Of a stretch of DNA of 18,232 bases, positions 7,141-15,154 are shown in pieces. The translations under genes were made by a program, and so were the position numbers. Position 1 is the stretch's first letter. Each line of letters opens with the position of its first letter. The notes below the pieces were generated by a model. The model was given only the letters and a program-made list of their open reading frames with translations. It had not been told where the DNA came from and did not search any database. Origin of the DNA: Methylomonas sp. (lineage in GTDB: Bacteria; Pseudomonadota; Gammaproteobacteria; Methylococcales; Methylomonadaceae); the NCBI GenBank assembly GCA_028688235.1, contig JAQTYP010000014.1, positions 1 to 18,232 of the forward strand, in the 5' to 3' direction.

Positions 7141-9729
7141 ATGGGACGTATTTTCATCATCATTGCCGCTGTTACAAGCTTGATGATAGTGATATCCAGC
7201 AGCGGCACCTATTGGTTTTCGGCCATGGATACCGATAAGGCCAAGCGCGATGCGGTTGCGACCATCATTGCCAATTCGGCGGTGAATATAGCTCAGCAGC
7301 TCGAGACGCTGCAAAAAAGCGTGGACGGCCTGGCTCAATCCCCCGACGTCGTTGCCGCGCTTGCCAGCGCCAACCCGCAAATGATAGCCGAGACGGCGGC
7401 AAAAGTTCAGACGCTGGTTCCGCACAGCCTGAGAGTGCGTTTGCTATTGCCCGGCGTTAACGATCTGGATACGACGCAAACGCCTCACATGGGTTTCGGC
7501 GATCTGGAAATGGTGCGGGCCACATTGGCGGATAAACCTAATCCCGTCATCCAGGGCGAAGCCGAGCATAGGCACTTGGCGATTACCAGTGTCGTCCGTG
7601 ACGGGCAACGCGTCGTCGGTGTGGTGTTGGCCAGCCTGGAGGCCAATTTGCCAAGTCAGATGATTCTGAAGACGCGGATCGCCAACGGTCTGATCGAACT
7701 GAAACAGGAGCGTCTGGTTCTGGCGGCCACGGGCGAAGCGCGCGATAAGAATCGAGAACCCGTCGCCATCCCGGTGTCGAATACGCGCTGGACTATCGAT
7801 GCATGGGTCGATGTCGGGGCAAGCTTGAGTGACATGGCCATACTGGGGAGCTTGATCATCCTGCCGGTGTTGATGAGTTGTCTGGCGTATTTGATCGGTT
7901 ATCGCAAGTTGCGCGATTTTTTCCGCCTGGATCAGAGCAGTATTTTGATGGCGGCCAAGGATATGATTCAAGGCAAACATGTCGGCAATTATCCTATGCG
8001 TTTGGAGGAAATGCAGCCGATTATCGTGGCAATGGCCCAATTCAAGCGGGTTATCGATCAAGAGGCTGTGTCGCCGGCCAAACATGGCGATAGTGATAAG
8101 GACGATTTTTTCGACGAGTCCTTTGGTCTGGATTTTCTCGAAGATGCCAAGCCGGTAAAGACCGAGCAATTCCAGGTTGCTTCGGTCCCGGTTATTCCGG
8201 TCACTACGGCCCCAGTCATTCCAGTCCCCAGGAATGAAAATCAAGGTATGGAGCAGAACTTCAAGGCCACTTCGACCATGGAAAGTCTGGAGATGGAGTT
8301 TGATATCGATGTTTTCGGAAACAGTGCCGAGACCGAGACTATTAGCTCGGCAACATCGATGCCGACAATATTTCACCGCTACGGTGTTGTTGGTGTCGCC
8401 GGCAAAGAGCTCGATGATGCAGCGATGCGTAACATGGGCCGCGCATTTGCCAGCGAGGCCAGACAAATCGATGTAAAGACCGTCGTTGTTGCCAGAGATG
8501 GACGGGTTTCCAGTCCGTCTCTGGCGCAAGCGCTGATCGACGGCATCGTTTCGACCGGTTGCGACGTGATCGATCTGGGGCTAGTACCGACGCCCGTGCT
8601 GTATTTCGTCGCGCATCATACCGAAGGGCGTAGCGGGGTCATGGTGACTGGTGGTGATCTGCCAGCCGAATACAACGGATTGAAAATGCAGTTGCATGAT
8701 ATGGCTCTGTCCGATGAGCAACTGCAAGTATTGCAGGCGCGGATAGCCGACAACGACTATATCCGGGAAATTCCAGGCTCTGCGGAGCAGAACACCTTGT
8801 TCAGCAACGAATACATAGGCACTATGTCCGAAGAAATTCATATCGTGCGGCCGATGACGGTGGTGCTCGATTGCAGCAACGGTGCGGCGGGACAAATAGG
8901 CTCTATGTTGTTGAAAACCATAGGTTGCGAAGTAATCGAGCTTAATTGCGATATCGACGGTCGTTTTCCAGGTCATCAGCCCGATCCTTGTGATCCAGCC
9001 AATCTGCAAGCTCTGGCCGAAGCCGTGAGAACCCATTCGGCCGACGTCGGCATCGCTTTGGGGGCCGACGGCGAAAGCATGGAACTGGTCGATTCGTCCG
9101 GCAAAATTATCTGGCCGGATCGGCAGATGATGTTGTTTGCGCGAGATGTCCTGATGGCTAAGCCCGGTTCCGAAATTATCCACGATATGGCTTGTTCCCA
9201 ATTGTTGCCCGAAAAAATCAAAAAGCATGCGGGGTTTTCGGTGCAGGCTAAAAGCGGCCGCGTTCATTTGCAAAACGCACTGAAAAGCTCAGGGGCCGCT
9301 TTGGCCGGTGGCATGGATGGCCAGTTCCTGTTCAACGACCATTGGTTCGGTTTTGCCGATGGTTTGTATGCTGCGGTGCGGATGATACAAATACTGTCTG
9401 CCGACACGCGCCCCAGCGCCGAAGTTTTCGCCGCCTTGCCGGACCGGCCGAGTACCCCTGAAATACGCATCGCCTTGGCTGGTGGCGAAACGGTAAGCCT
9501 GATCGAACGAATGGCCGCAGAAGCCCGCTTCAACGACGCCATCATCATCGACACCGACGGCTTGCGTGTCGAATTCATAGACGGCTGGGGATTGGTCAGG
9601 GCGTCGAATACGATGCCCGCATTGGAACTGCGCTTCGAGGCCGATACCCATGATGCATTGAGGCGCATACAGTCTCAATTCAAGTCGTTGATGCTTAAAA
9701 TCAAGCCCGGTTTATTCCTTCCTTTTTAA
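7141..9729 (+). CDS. Membrane-anchored phosphomannomutase/phosphoglucomutase-like protein with degenerate catalytic motifs
   Basis: An 862-residue protein in the place of algC, with GGAG before the ATG. Residues 4-26 and about 232-252 are membrane segments enclosing a periplasmic sensor-like domain. A cytoplasmic acidic linker follows, with a Pro-Val repeat (346-363). The C-terminal half (about 410-855) has the four-domain alpha-D-phosphohexomutase layout. AlgC normally isomerises mannose or glucose 6- and 1-phosphates for exopolysaccharide and LPS. Here its hallmark residues are changed. FRxYDIRG reads FHRYGVVG (411-418). TGSHNP, which carries the phosphoserine, reads TGGDLP (503-508), with Gly505 at the serine position. 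DGDGDR reads GADGES (641-646), GEMSGH reads GGMDGQ (723-728), and RASNTEP reads RASNTMP (820-826). The frame is intact and codon use resembles the neighbours. I therefore infer a non-catalytic paralogue with a regulatory or scaffolding role, which is untested. Confidence 0.9.
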   Translation: MGRIFIIIAAVTSLMIVISSSGTYWFSAMDTDKAKRDAVATIIANSAVNIAQQLETLQKSVDGLAQSPDVVAALASANPQMIAETAAKVQTLVPHSLRVRLLLPGVNDLDTTQTPHMGFGDLEMVRATLADKPNPVIQGEAEHRHLAITSVVRDGQRVVGVVLASLEANLPSQMILKTRIANGLIELKQERLVLAATGEARDKNREPVAIPVSNTRWTIDAWVDVGASLSDMAILGSLIILPVLMSCLAYLIGYRKLRDFFRLDQSSILMAAKDMIQGKHVGNYPMRLEEMQPIIVAMAQFKRVIDQEAVSPAKHGDSDKDDFFDESFGLDFLEDAKPVKTEQFQVASVPVIPVTTAPVIPVPRNENQGMEQNFKATSTMESLEMEFDIDVFGNSAETETISSATSMPTIFHRYGVVGVAGKELDDAAMRNMGRAFASEARQIDVKTVVVARDGRVSSPSLAQALIDGIVSTGCDVIDLGLVPTPVLYFVAHHTEGRSGVMVTGGDLPAEYNGLKMQLHDMALSDEQLQVLQARIADNDYIREIPGSAEQNTLFSNEYIGTMSEEIHIVRPMTVVLDCSNGAAGQIGSMLLKTIGCEVIELNCDIDGRFPGHQPDPCDPANLQALAEAVRTHSADVGIALGADGESMELVDSSGKIIWPDRQMMLFARDVLMAKPGSEIIHDMACSQLLPEKIKKHAGFSVQAKSGRVHLQNALKSSGAALAGGMDGQFLFNDHWFGFADGLYAAVRMIQILSADTRPSAEVFAALPDRPSTPEIRIALAGGETVSLIERMAAEARFNDAIIIDTDGLRVEFIDGWGLVRASNTMPALELRFEADTHDALRRIQSQFKSLMLKIKPGLFLPF

Positions 9730-9741
9730 ATTTACCCCACG

Positions 9742-10635
9742 ATGAAAGAAAACACTGCTCACCAGATTGCTCATGTATTGACCGAAGCTTTGCCCTATAT
9801 CCAAAAGTTCAAGGGCAAAACCGTCGTGATCAAATACGGTGGCAACGCCATGATAGATGAAGCCTTAAAACACGGATTCGCCCGCGATATCGTGCTGATG
9901 AAACTGGTTGGCATCAATCCCATCGTGGTGCACGGCGGCGGCCCACAGATTGGCGATTTATTGAAAAGATTGGGTAAAACCTCGGAATTCATCGACGGCA
10001 TGCGGGTTACCGACAGCGAGACCATGGATGTCGTGGAAATGGTGTTGGGCGGATTGGTCAACAAGGAAATCGTCAATCTGATCAATATGCACGGCGGTAA
10101 GGCGGTGGGTCTGACCGGTAAAGACGGTAATTTCATTCATGCGCGTAAAATCAATCTGACCAAGGCGGGCGCAAATCTGGACGACAACCCTGAAATCATC
10201 GATTTGGGCCATGTCGGCGAAGTCGGTAGCATCGATCCCGCCGTAGTGGAAATGCTGGGCAACAGCGACTTCATACCCGTCATCGCGCCTATCGGGGTCG
10301 GAAAGGATGGACATTCCTATAACATCAATGCCGATTTGGTCGCGGGGAAAGTGGCCGAGGTGTTGAAGGCGGAAAAGCTGATGTTGTTGACCAATATACC
10401 CGGTATTCTGGATAAGGAAGGCAACTTGCTGACGGGGTTGACGTTGACCGATATCGAAAATTTGATTGCCGACGGTACGATTTCGGGCGGCATGATTCCT
10501 AAAACCCGTTGCGCCACCGATGCGCTGAAAGGCGGGGTGACCAGCGTGCACATCATCGACGGTCGCATCGAGCATTCGGTGCTGCTGGAGCTGTTCACCG
10601 ATCAGGGCATAGGGACCTTATTGCTGAGACGATAG
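9742..10635 (+). CDS. argB: Acetylglutamate kinase
   Basis: Phosphorylates N-acetyl-L-glutamate, the second step of arginine synthesis, in the cytoplasm. The 297 residues fit the amino acid kinase family. Evidence includes the Lys-containing KTVVIKYGGNAM (24-35), the glycine-rich VHGGGPQIGDLLKRLG, the substrate-binding GMRVTDSETMDVVEMVLGG, and the ISGGMIPK region near the C-terminus. The N-terminal helix before residue 24 resembles that of arginine-sensitive hexameric enzymes, so arginine feedback is possible. It begins 12 bases after the phosphohexomutase-like gene with no clear ribosome site. Its last 18 bases overlap the end of the DUF4124 gene on the other strand. Confidence 0.97.
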   Translation: MKENTAHQIAHVLTEALPYIQKFKGKTVVIKYGGNAMIDEALKHGFARDIVLMKLVGINPIVVHGGGPQIGDLLKRLGKTSEFIDGMRVTDSETMDVVEMVLGGLVNKEIVNLINMHGGKAVGLTGKDGNFIHARKINLTKAGANLDDNPEIIDLGHVGEVGSIDPAVVEMLGNSDFIPVIAPIGVGKDGHSYNINADLVAGKVAEVLKAEKLMLLTNIPGILDKEGNLLTGLTLTDIENLIADGTISGGMIPKTRCATDALKGGVTSVHIIDGRIEHSVLLELFTDQGIGTLLLRR

Positions 10636-11622
10636 TTGAGACTGGATATAGGCGGAAAAGTCCCGGCGTAGCGTTTGGGCTTTTTCGCTGTTGCACAAGT
10701 CCTGGCCGATATTCGACGTTTTGCAGCGTATGTCCAGGAAAATCAGCTGGGAATTGTCGGTCTGTGTCAGCAGCGAGGCCGATAGACTGAAGTCGTTATC
10801 GTAGACCGGGGCGGCGGTCATGATCAGTTTATCCGTTTCGACATCGCGCTCGGTCGTGGCGTGTTTATACACAAATTCTGCGGCAAACCGCCAGGCTTTT
10901 TGGCATTGCTCGGCGTCCGGACATTCGAACAAGCCTATTTCACTATTGGCGTTACTTGCGGCCAGTCTGCGTTGAACCGCCTGGTTGTCGGTGGCGTCGC
11001 GGGTCAGAAATTCGAATCGGGCTATGTCGGCCCTGAATTCACGCTCGGTCGTTTGTCGCTCCTGTTCGTGCTTCGCTAATTCCTGCTCGGTCGAGGCGAT
11101 TTGTTGCCGGGTAGAGGCGATATCCTTTAATAGCTTTTCCGGTACTTTTTGCGCATTGCGTTCGTGATTGGCGGCTTGTTCCTGTTGGTGGCGCAATTGT
11201 AGTTCCAGGCTTTTCATGTTGCCGTCGATGACTCTTTTTTTGCCGTCCAACAGGGCTAACTTATTTTCCAGAGCCCTGTTGATATCATCGAGGTTTCGAT
11301 AGGTGGCCAGCAAGACTTTGTAGGCCGCTGCCTGTTTGGCGATGATTTTTTCCTGCTCCTTGCGTAGTTCTTCCAGTCGCTTCAGTCTGGCCAGTTCCTC
11401 GGGGGTTCTGGCTTTTTCCAGTGTGTCCAGCACCTGGGCCTTTTCATTCAGGGTTTCGCGTTTATGCTGTACCTGATCGGGAGGGATTTGATCCGAGAAA
11501 AATACGTTGCCCTGTTCGTCGACCCAGCGGTACAACTTTTTCTTGGCATAGACATCCGTGACGCCGAGGGACGACAATGTCAATGTCAGCAGCAACGCGA
11601 TGTAGTTTGGTTTTAGAAGCAT
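10618..11622 (-). CDS. Secreted DUF4124 protein with a long coiled coil
   Basis: A 334-residue protein of unknown function. The N-terminus is a Sec signal peptide, with cleavage likely after DVYA (about residue 26). A DUF4124 domain follows (LYRWVDEQGNVFFSDQIPP), a small periplasmic module common in Gammaproteobacteria. Residues about 60-210 are charged and heptad-like (many E, K, Q, L), predicting a long coiled coil. The C-terminal 100 residues form a compact region with four Cys (in FECPDAEQC, DIRCKT and DLCN) that could form disulphides in the periplasm. It lies 13 bases after yggT, so it is probably the last gene of the proC-yggT transcript. It runs tail to tail into argB. Confidence 0.82.
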   Translation of the reverse strand: MLLKPNYIALLLTLTLSSLGVTDVYAKKKLYRWVDEQGNVFFSDQIPPDQVQHKRETLNEKAQVLDTLEKARTPEELARLKRLEELRKEQEKIIAKQAAAYKVLLATYRNLDDINRALENKLALLDGKKRVIDGNMKSLELQLRHQQEQAANHERNAQKVPEKLLKDIASTRQQIASTEQELAKHEQERQTTEREFRADIARFEFLTRDATDNQAVQRRLAASNANSEIGLFECPDAEQCQKAWRFAAEFVYKHATTERDVETDKLIMTAAPVYDNDFSLSASLLTQTDNSQLIFLDIRCKTSNIGQDLCNSEKAQTLRRDFSAYIQSQLSSQQ

Positions 11623-11635
11623 AAGTTCACTGTTT

Positions 11636-12211
11636 TCAACCCAGTATACTCGCCAGTTGATGTAAAGGCGGCAAGATCACCATTTTTGCCAGTTGTAGCA
11701 GGACCAGTGCGACTAACGGAGATAAGTCGATACCGCCCAAATCCGGAACTACTCTTCGACAGATATTCAGTATAGGATCGGTCAGACTGTATAGCAATGA
11801 CGATGCCCCGCCATAACTGCCGGGGGCAAACCAACTGAGGAGGGCGCCGGCAAATATGGCGTAAACGAAAATATCCAACACCATTTTCAACAAGTCGGTG
11901 AACGATAGCACCGTCAATGCAACTATGCCTATCGTTAGCCCTTTGATGGCCAGAATGGCAAAGTTGGCCAGAATCTGTAACAGCAAGGCAAAGACCAATG
12001 AAGAAGAATCTATGCGCCCGACGGATGGAATGAAACGACGCATATATCGCAATGGCGGGTGGGTGATCTTGACCAGAAATTGCGAAATCGGATTGTAAAA
12101 ATCAGCTTGGGTCCATTGCAGCAGGAAACGCAACACCACTGCCAAAATGTACAACGAAAATACGGTGTCTATCAGAAACACCAGGGGGTCGGTCATATAA
12201 TTAGAACCCAT
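11636..12211 (-). CDS. yggT: YggT family membrane protein
   Basis: A 191-residue inner-membrane protein made of two YggT repeats, each with two hydrophobic segments. The paired motifs are FLVKITHPPLRYMRRFIP with GRIDSSSL in the first half, and LTDPILNICRRVVP with GGIDLSPL in the second. The family is linked to osmotic stress tolerance or cell-envelope and division functions in different bacteria; its molecular role is unsettled. The start ATG shares one base with the proC stop (TAATG), and GGGAG lies seven bases upstream inside proC. That supports this start over the in-frame ATG five codons later. The proC-yggT pairing is conserved in Gammaproteobacteria. Confidence 0.92.
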   Translation of the reverse strand: MGSNYMTDPLVFLIDTVFSLYILAVVLRFLLQWTQADFYNPISQFLVKITHPPLRYMRRFIPSVGRIDSSSLVFALLLQILANFAILAIKGLTIGIVALTVLSFTDLLKMVLDIFVYAIFAGALLSWFAPGSYGGASSLLYSLTDPILNICRRVVPDLGGIDLSPLVALVLLQLAKMVILPPLHQLASILG

Positions 12212-13038
12212 TAATCGGCTCCCAGCTGTTTGGACATTTCGATGGAACGGTCTCTGGCCGCCAGCAAGGCCTTTGTCACTAACTCGGCAAAACCGTTTTG
12301 CTGGAAGGTTTCGATGGCTTTCTGGGTGGTGCCGCCCGGCGAGGTGACGCGCTCTCTTAAACAGGCAGGCGATTCGGTCGATTCCAGCGCTATCTTGGCT
12401 GCGCCCAGCGCGGTCTGCTGCACCAGTAGTCTTGCGGTATGCTCGGTCAAGCCCATATCCACCGCCGCTTTTTCCATGGCTTCCATCATCAGAAAGAAAT
12501 AAGCCGGTCCGCTGCCGGAAACGGCCGTGACAGCGTCTAATTGGTCTTCATCGTTTACCCATAACGACAGGCCGACGGCGCGCAGGATATTTTCGGCCAA
12601 GTCTTTCTGTTCTTCGTTGACGCTGGCATTAGCGTACAGCGCGGTGGCGCCGGTCAGTACCAAGGCCGGTGTGTTGGGCATGCAGCGGACAATGGCAACG
12701 TCGCTTCCTAGCCATAAAGCCAAGCTGGTTTGGGAGATGCCGGCCGCTATCGAGACTATCAGCGACTTTTTTTGGCGTATCGCCGGGGCGATTTCCAGAG
12801 CTACTTCCCGCAGAACCTGTGGTTTTACGGCGAGTACGACTACATCCACTTCCTGCACGATTTTGGCGTTGTCGGCGGTGACGTTGACTTGGAGGTTGTC
12901 ACGGTGCGACTGAAGTAAGGTGGACGAAGTGTCCGATACCCAAAGCTGTTGTGGGGAATGTCCGCTGGCGATCAGTCCGCTCATCAGGCTGGTTGCCATG
13001 TTGCCGCCACCAATAAATCCGATTGTTCTTGTGTTCAT
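12211..13038 (-). CDS. proC: Pyrroline-5-carboxylate reductase
   Basis: NAD(P)H-dependent reduction of 1-pyrroline-5-carboxylate to proline, the last step of proline synthesis, in the cytoplasm. The 275 residues start with the Rossmann motif IGFIGGGNMA. They carry the family stretches VLAVKPQ, RCMPNTPALV and SGSGPAYFF, and the C-terminal signature VTSPGGTTQKAIETF. The stop codon overlaps the yggT start by one base. A 93-base gap separates it from the end of murJ upstream. I saw no convincing terminator or promoter there, so read-through from murJ is possible. Confidence 0.97.
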   Translation of the reverse strand: MNTRTIGFIGGGNMATSLMSGLIASGHSPQQLWVSDTSSTLLQSHRDNLQVNVTADNAKIVQEVDVVVLAVKPQVLREVALEIAPAIRQKKSLIVSIAAGISQTSLALWLGSDVAIVRCMPNTPALVLTGATALYANASVNEEQKDLAENILRAVGLSLWVNDEDQLDAVTAVSGSGPAYFFLMMEAMEKAAVDMGLTEHTARLLVQQTALGAAKIALESTESPACLRERVTSPGGTTQKAIETFQQNGFAELVTKALLAARDRSIEMSKQLGAD

Positions 13039-13131
13039 AGCTTACTTGTGATTAAAAATCCAATGGTCGATATGTGAGGTTAATGCATTCTACATGACTA
13101 TGGTGGCGCTGTAGCAAATCTCAAGGCTTTG

Positions 13132-14664
13132 TTAATGTTCGATCAAATGGCTCGGACGTATTCCCGACAAGCCTAGTCCCAGCAGATAAATCGACATCGC
13201 GGCAATAATCGCTACGACCAAGTGCCATCCGCGATCGGAAACACTCCAGTTTAGCCACAAGCTTTCGTCGACAAACCCTATCAGAAACCCTGACATCAAC
13301 GTGCAGGCAAATACCACTCGCAAAATAAACGCTCGCCAATGCGCGCCGGGTTGGTAGATTTTTTGTTTCAACAAGGCTATCAACAAGCCGACGGCATTCA
13401 CATAGGCTGCCAGGGTGGTGGCCAATGCGATGCCGGCATGGGCCATGGGCCATACCAAAAGCAGATTTAGCAAGACGTTGCAGACGATGGCGTATAGGCC
13501 GATGCGGGTCGGTGTTTTGAGGTCGTGCCTGGCCGTAAAGCCTGGAACCAGGATTTTGATCAGTATAAAGGCCAACAAGCCAAGCGCAAAGGCCGCCAAG
13601 CTTTTGCCGGCCATCCTGACGTCTTCGGCCCCGAATTCGTTATATTGAAACAAGGTCGACAATATCGGTTGGGCGAGTAATACCAGGCCCAATGTCGCCG
13701 GCAGTCCTGTTATCAGCACCAGTTTCAAGCCCCAGTCCAGCGACTTGGAAAAGGTAGAGAGGTCATTGGCGGCGTGACTTTTCGAAAGATTGGGCAAGAT
13801 CACCGTGGAGACCGCGACGCCCAGGATTCCCAATGGAAATTCGACCAAACGATCGGAATAATAAAGCCAGGAAACGCTGCCCGACGCCAGAAAAGAGGCG
13901 ACCAACGTGTCGAACAGTAAGTTGACCTGGACGACGGAAACCCCAAATATCGAAGGCAGCATCAGGCTGACGACCTTCTTGACACTATGATCATCTGGAG
14001 CAATACGTAAGCGGGGGAAAAGGCCTAGTTTCAGTAACGAGGGTAGTTGAAATAGCAGTTGGACGACGCCGGCCGCGAATACGCCCCAGGCCAGCGCGGT
14101 AATCGGTTCGGAAAATTTAGGCGACAGCCATACGGCGGCCATAATCATGCAAAGATTCAACAATACCGGAGTGATCGCCGGCACCGCGAATTTGCCGTGG
14201 GCGTTCAGAATGGCCCCGGCAAATGCCGTCAACGTGATGAACAGCAGATAAGGAAAGGTAATTTGCAGCAATTCGACGGCCAAATGATACTGATCACCCG
14301 TCCATAGAAAACCCGGGGCGAAAAACAGGATCAACAAAGGTGCCGCAATGACCCCGGCTATCGTTAACAGTACCAATAAGCCGCTCAACGTACCGGCGGT
14401 TCGGTCTACGAAGGTCTTGAGTTCATGCGCGGGTTTGTGTTGTTTGTAATCGGTCAATATCGGAACGAAAGCGTGAGCGAAGGCGCCTTCGGCAAACAAG
14501 CGTCGCAGAAAATTGGGTATTTTAAACGCGACGAAAAAAGCATCGGTGGCAAGGCTTACGCCGAACAGATTGGCGATCAGCATGTCCCTGGCGAAACCCA
14601 TGATGCGCGAGATCATGGTCATGCCGCTAACGATGGCCGTGGATTTATACAGTTGCTTGCTCAA
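13132..14664 (-). CDS. murJ: Lipid II flippase MurJ
   Basis: Moves the peptidoglycan precursor lipid II across the inner membrane. From the TTG at 14664 the protein has 510 residues and about fourteen membrane segments. The MviN family N-terminus is clear: KSTAIVSGMTMISRIMGFARDM, then FFVAFKIPNFLRRLFAEGAF with its conserved arginines. The frame is open from another TTG at 14709. That start has no ribosome site, adds residues unlike the family, and lies in the -35 of the opposing rpsT promoter. An ACGGTG stretch weakly supports 14664. It is divergent from rpsT and upstream of proC. Confidence 0.95.
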   Translation of the reverse strand: MSKQLYKSTAIVSGMTMISRIMGFARDMLIANLFGVSLATDAFFVAFKIPNFLRRLFAEGAFAHAFVPILTDYKQHKPAHELKTFVDRTAGTLSGLLVLLTIAGVIAAPLLILFFAPGFLWTGDQYHLAVELLQITFPYLLFITLTAFAGAILNAHGKFAVPAITPVLLNLCMIMAAVWLSPKFSEPITALAWGVFAAGVVQLLFQLPSLLKLGLFPRLRIAPDDHSVKKVVSLMLPSIFGVSVVQVNLLFDTLVASFLASGSVSWLYYSDRLVEFPLGILGVAVSTVILPNLSKSHAANDLSTFSKSLDWGLKLVLITGLPATLGLVLLAQPILSTLFQYNEFGAEDVRMAGKSLAAFALGLLAFILIKILVPGFTARHDLKTPTRIGLYAIVCNVLLNLLLVWPMAHAGIALATTLAAYVNAVGLLIALLKQKIYQPGAHWRAFILRVVFACTLMSGFLIGFVDESLWLNWSVSDRGWHLVVAIIAAMSIYLLGLGLSGIRPSHLIEH

Positions 14665-14702
14665 GTCGCACCGTTTTAGAGCGATGTTAATGGAATAAAA
14701 GG

Positions 14703-14731
14703 TTGACAATCATAGCATCTAAAAAGATAAT
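14703..14731 (+). promoter_or_regulatory. Strong sigma70 promoter of rpsT
   Basis: TTGACA (14703-14708) and GATAAT (14726-14731) are separated by exactly 17 bases, a near-perfect consensus match. Transcription would begin near 14738, leaving a leader of about 30 bases. This suits a highly expressed ribosomal protein gene. Confidence 0.85.
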
Positions 14732-14768
14732 GCGCGGTTTCTAATCTACTCGAATGAACTGATATCTT

Positions 14769-15032
14769 ATGGCTAATTCACCACAAGCTAAAAAAAGAGC
14801 GCGTCAGGCAGAGAACAGCCGTATTCGCAATGCAGGACAGCGCAGCAACCTTCGCACTTTCATCAAGAAAGTGATTGCCGCCGTCAGGGCGGGCGATAAA
14901 GAGCAAGCCCAGGCCGCATTCAAATCCGCCGTTCCCGTTATTGATTCTGCCGTTAATAAAGGCTTGATTCATAAAAACAAGGCAGCTCGCAGCAAAAGCA
15001 GATTGAATAGCAGATTGCGCGCAATGGCGTAA
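14769..15032 (+). CDS. rpsT: 30S ribosomal protein S20
   Basis: Binds 16S rRNA early in small-subunit assembly. The 87 residues are basic and helical, and match the S20 family from start to end: MANSPQAKKRARQAE, then SNLRTFIKKV, and a C-terminus rich in Lys and Arg. It is a single-gene transcript with a strong promoter upstream and an intrinsic terminator 30 bases downstream. There is no strong Shine-Dalgarno sequence before the ATG; the leader reads TGAACTGATATCTT. E. coli S20 is known for autoregulated translation from a weak start site, and a similar arrangement is possible here. Confidence 0.98.
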   Translation: MANSPQAKKRARQAENSRIRNAGQRSNLRTFIKKVIAAVRAGDKEQAQAAFKSAVPVIDSAVNKGLIHKNKAARSKSRLNSRLRAMA

Positions 15033-15060
15033 ATTTCGCCGCATAGCCTGATCAATTTTA

Positions 15061-15093
15061 AAAGGCCGATAACTTCGGGTTATCGGCCTTTTT
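15061..15093 (+). terminator. Intrinsic terminator after rpsT, probably bidirectional
   Basis: A nine-base perfect stem GCCGATAAC / GTTATCGGC, extended by AAAG/CTTT at the base, encloses the loop TTCGG and is followed by TTTTT. On the other strand the stem is followed by TTTT, so it may also end the convergent dapE transcript. Confidence 0.9.
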
Positions 15094-15118
15094 ATTTGCC
15101 CCAATTTTTGTAGCGATT

Positions 15119-15145
15119 GCCCGGTTTTGTCTTGCCGGGCTTTTT
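15119..15145 (+). terminator. Second, shorter terminator-like hairpin
   Basis: The stem GCCCGG / CCGGGC (15119-15124 and 15135-15140) is followed directly by five T residues. It lies 25 bases after the main rpsT terminator and just before the end of dapE. It could be a back-up stop for rpsT read-through into dapE antisense. Confidence 0.55.
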
Positions 15146-15154
15146 GTCGCCGAA

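Noticed and set aside
7444..8529. A 361-codon open frame antisense to the phosphohexomutase-like gene
   Set aside because: Its translation is His/Arg/Gln-rich and low in family character, as expected from the complement of a well-used frame. It has no ribosome site and the sense strand is clearly coding.
8581..9273. A 230-codon minus-strand frame inside the phosphohexomutase-like gene
   Set aside because: Shadow of the coding strand with no start signal.
14665..14709. Upstream extension of murJ to a TTG at 14709
   Set aside because: The added residues do not match the family N-terminus, there is no ribosome site, and the segment overlaps the rpsT promoter.
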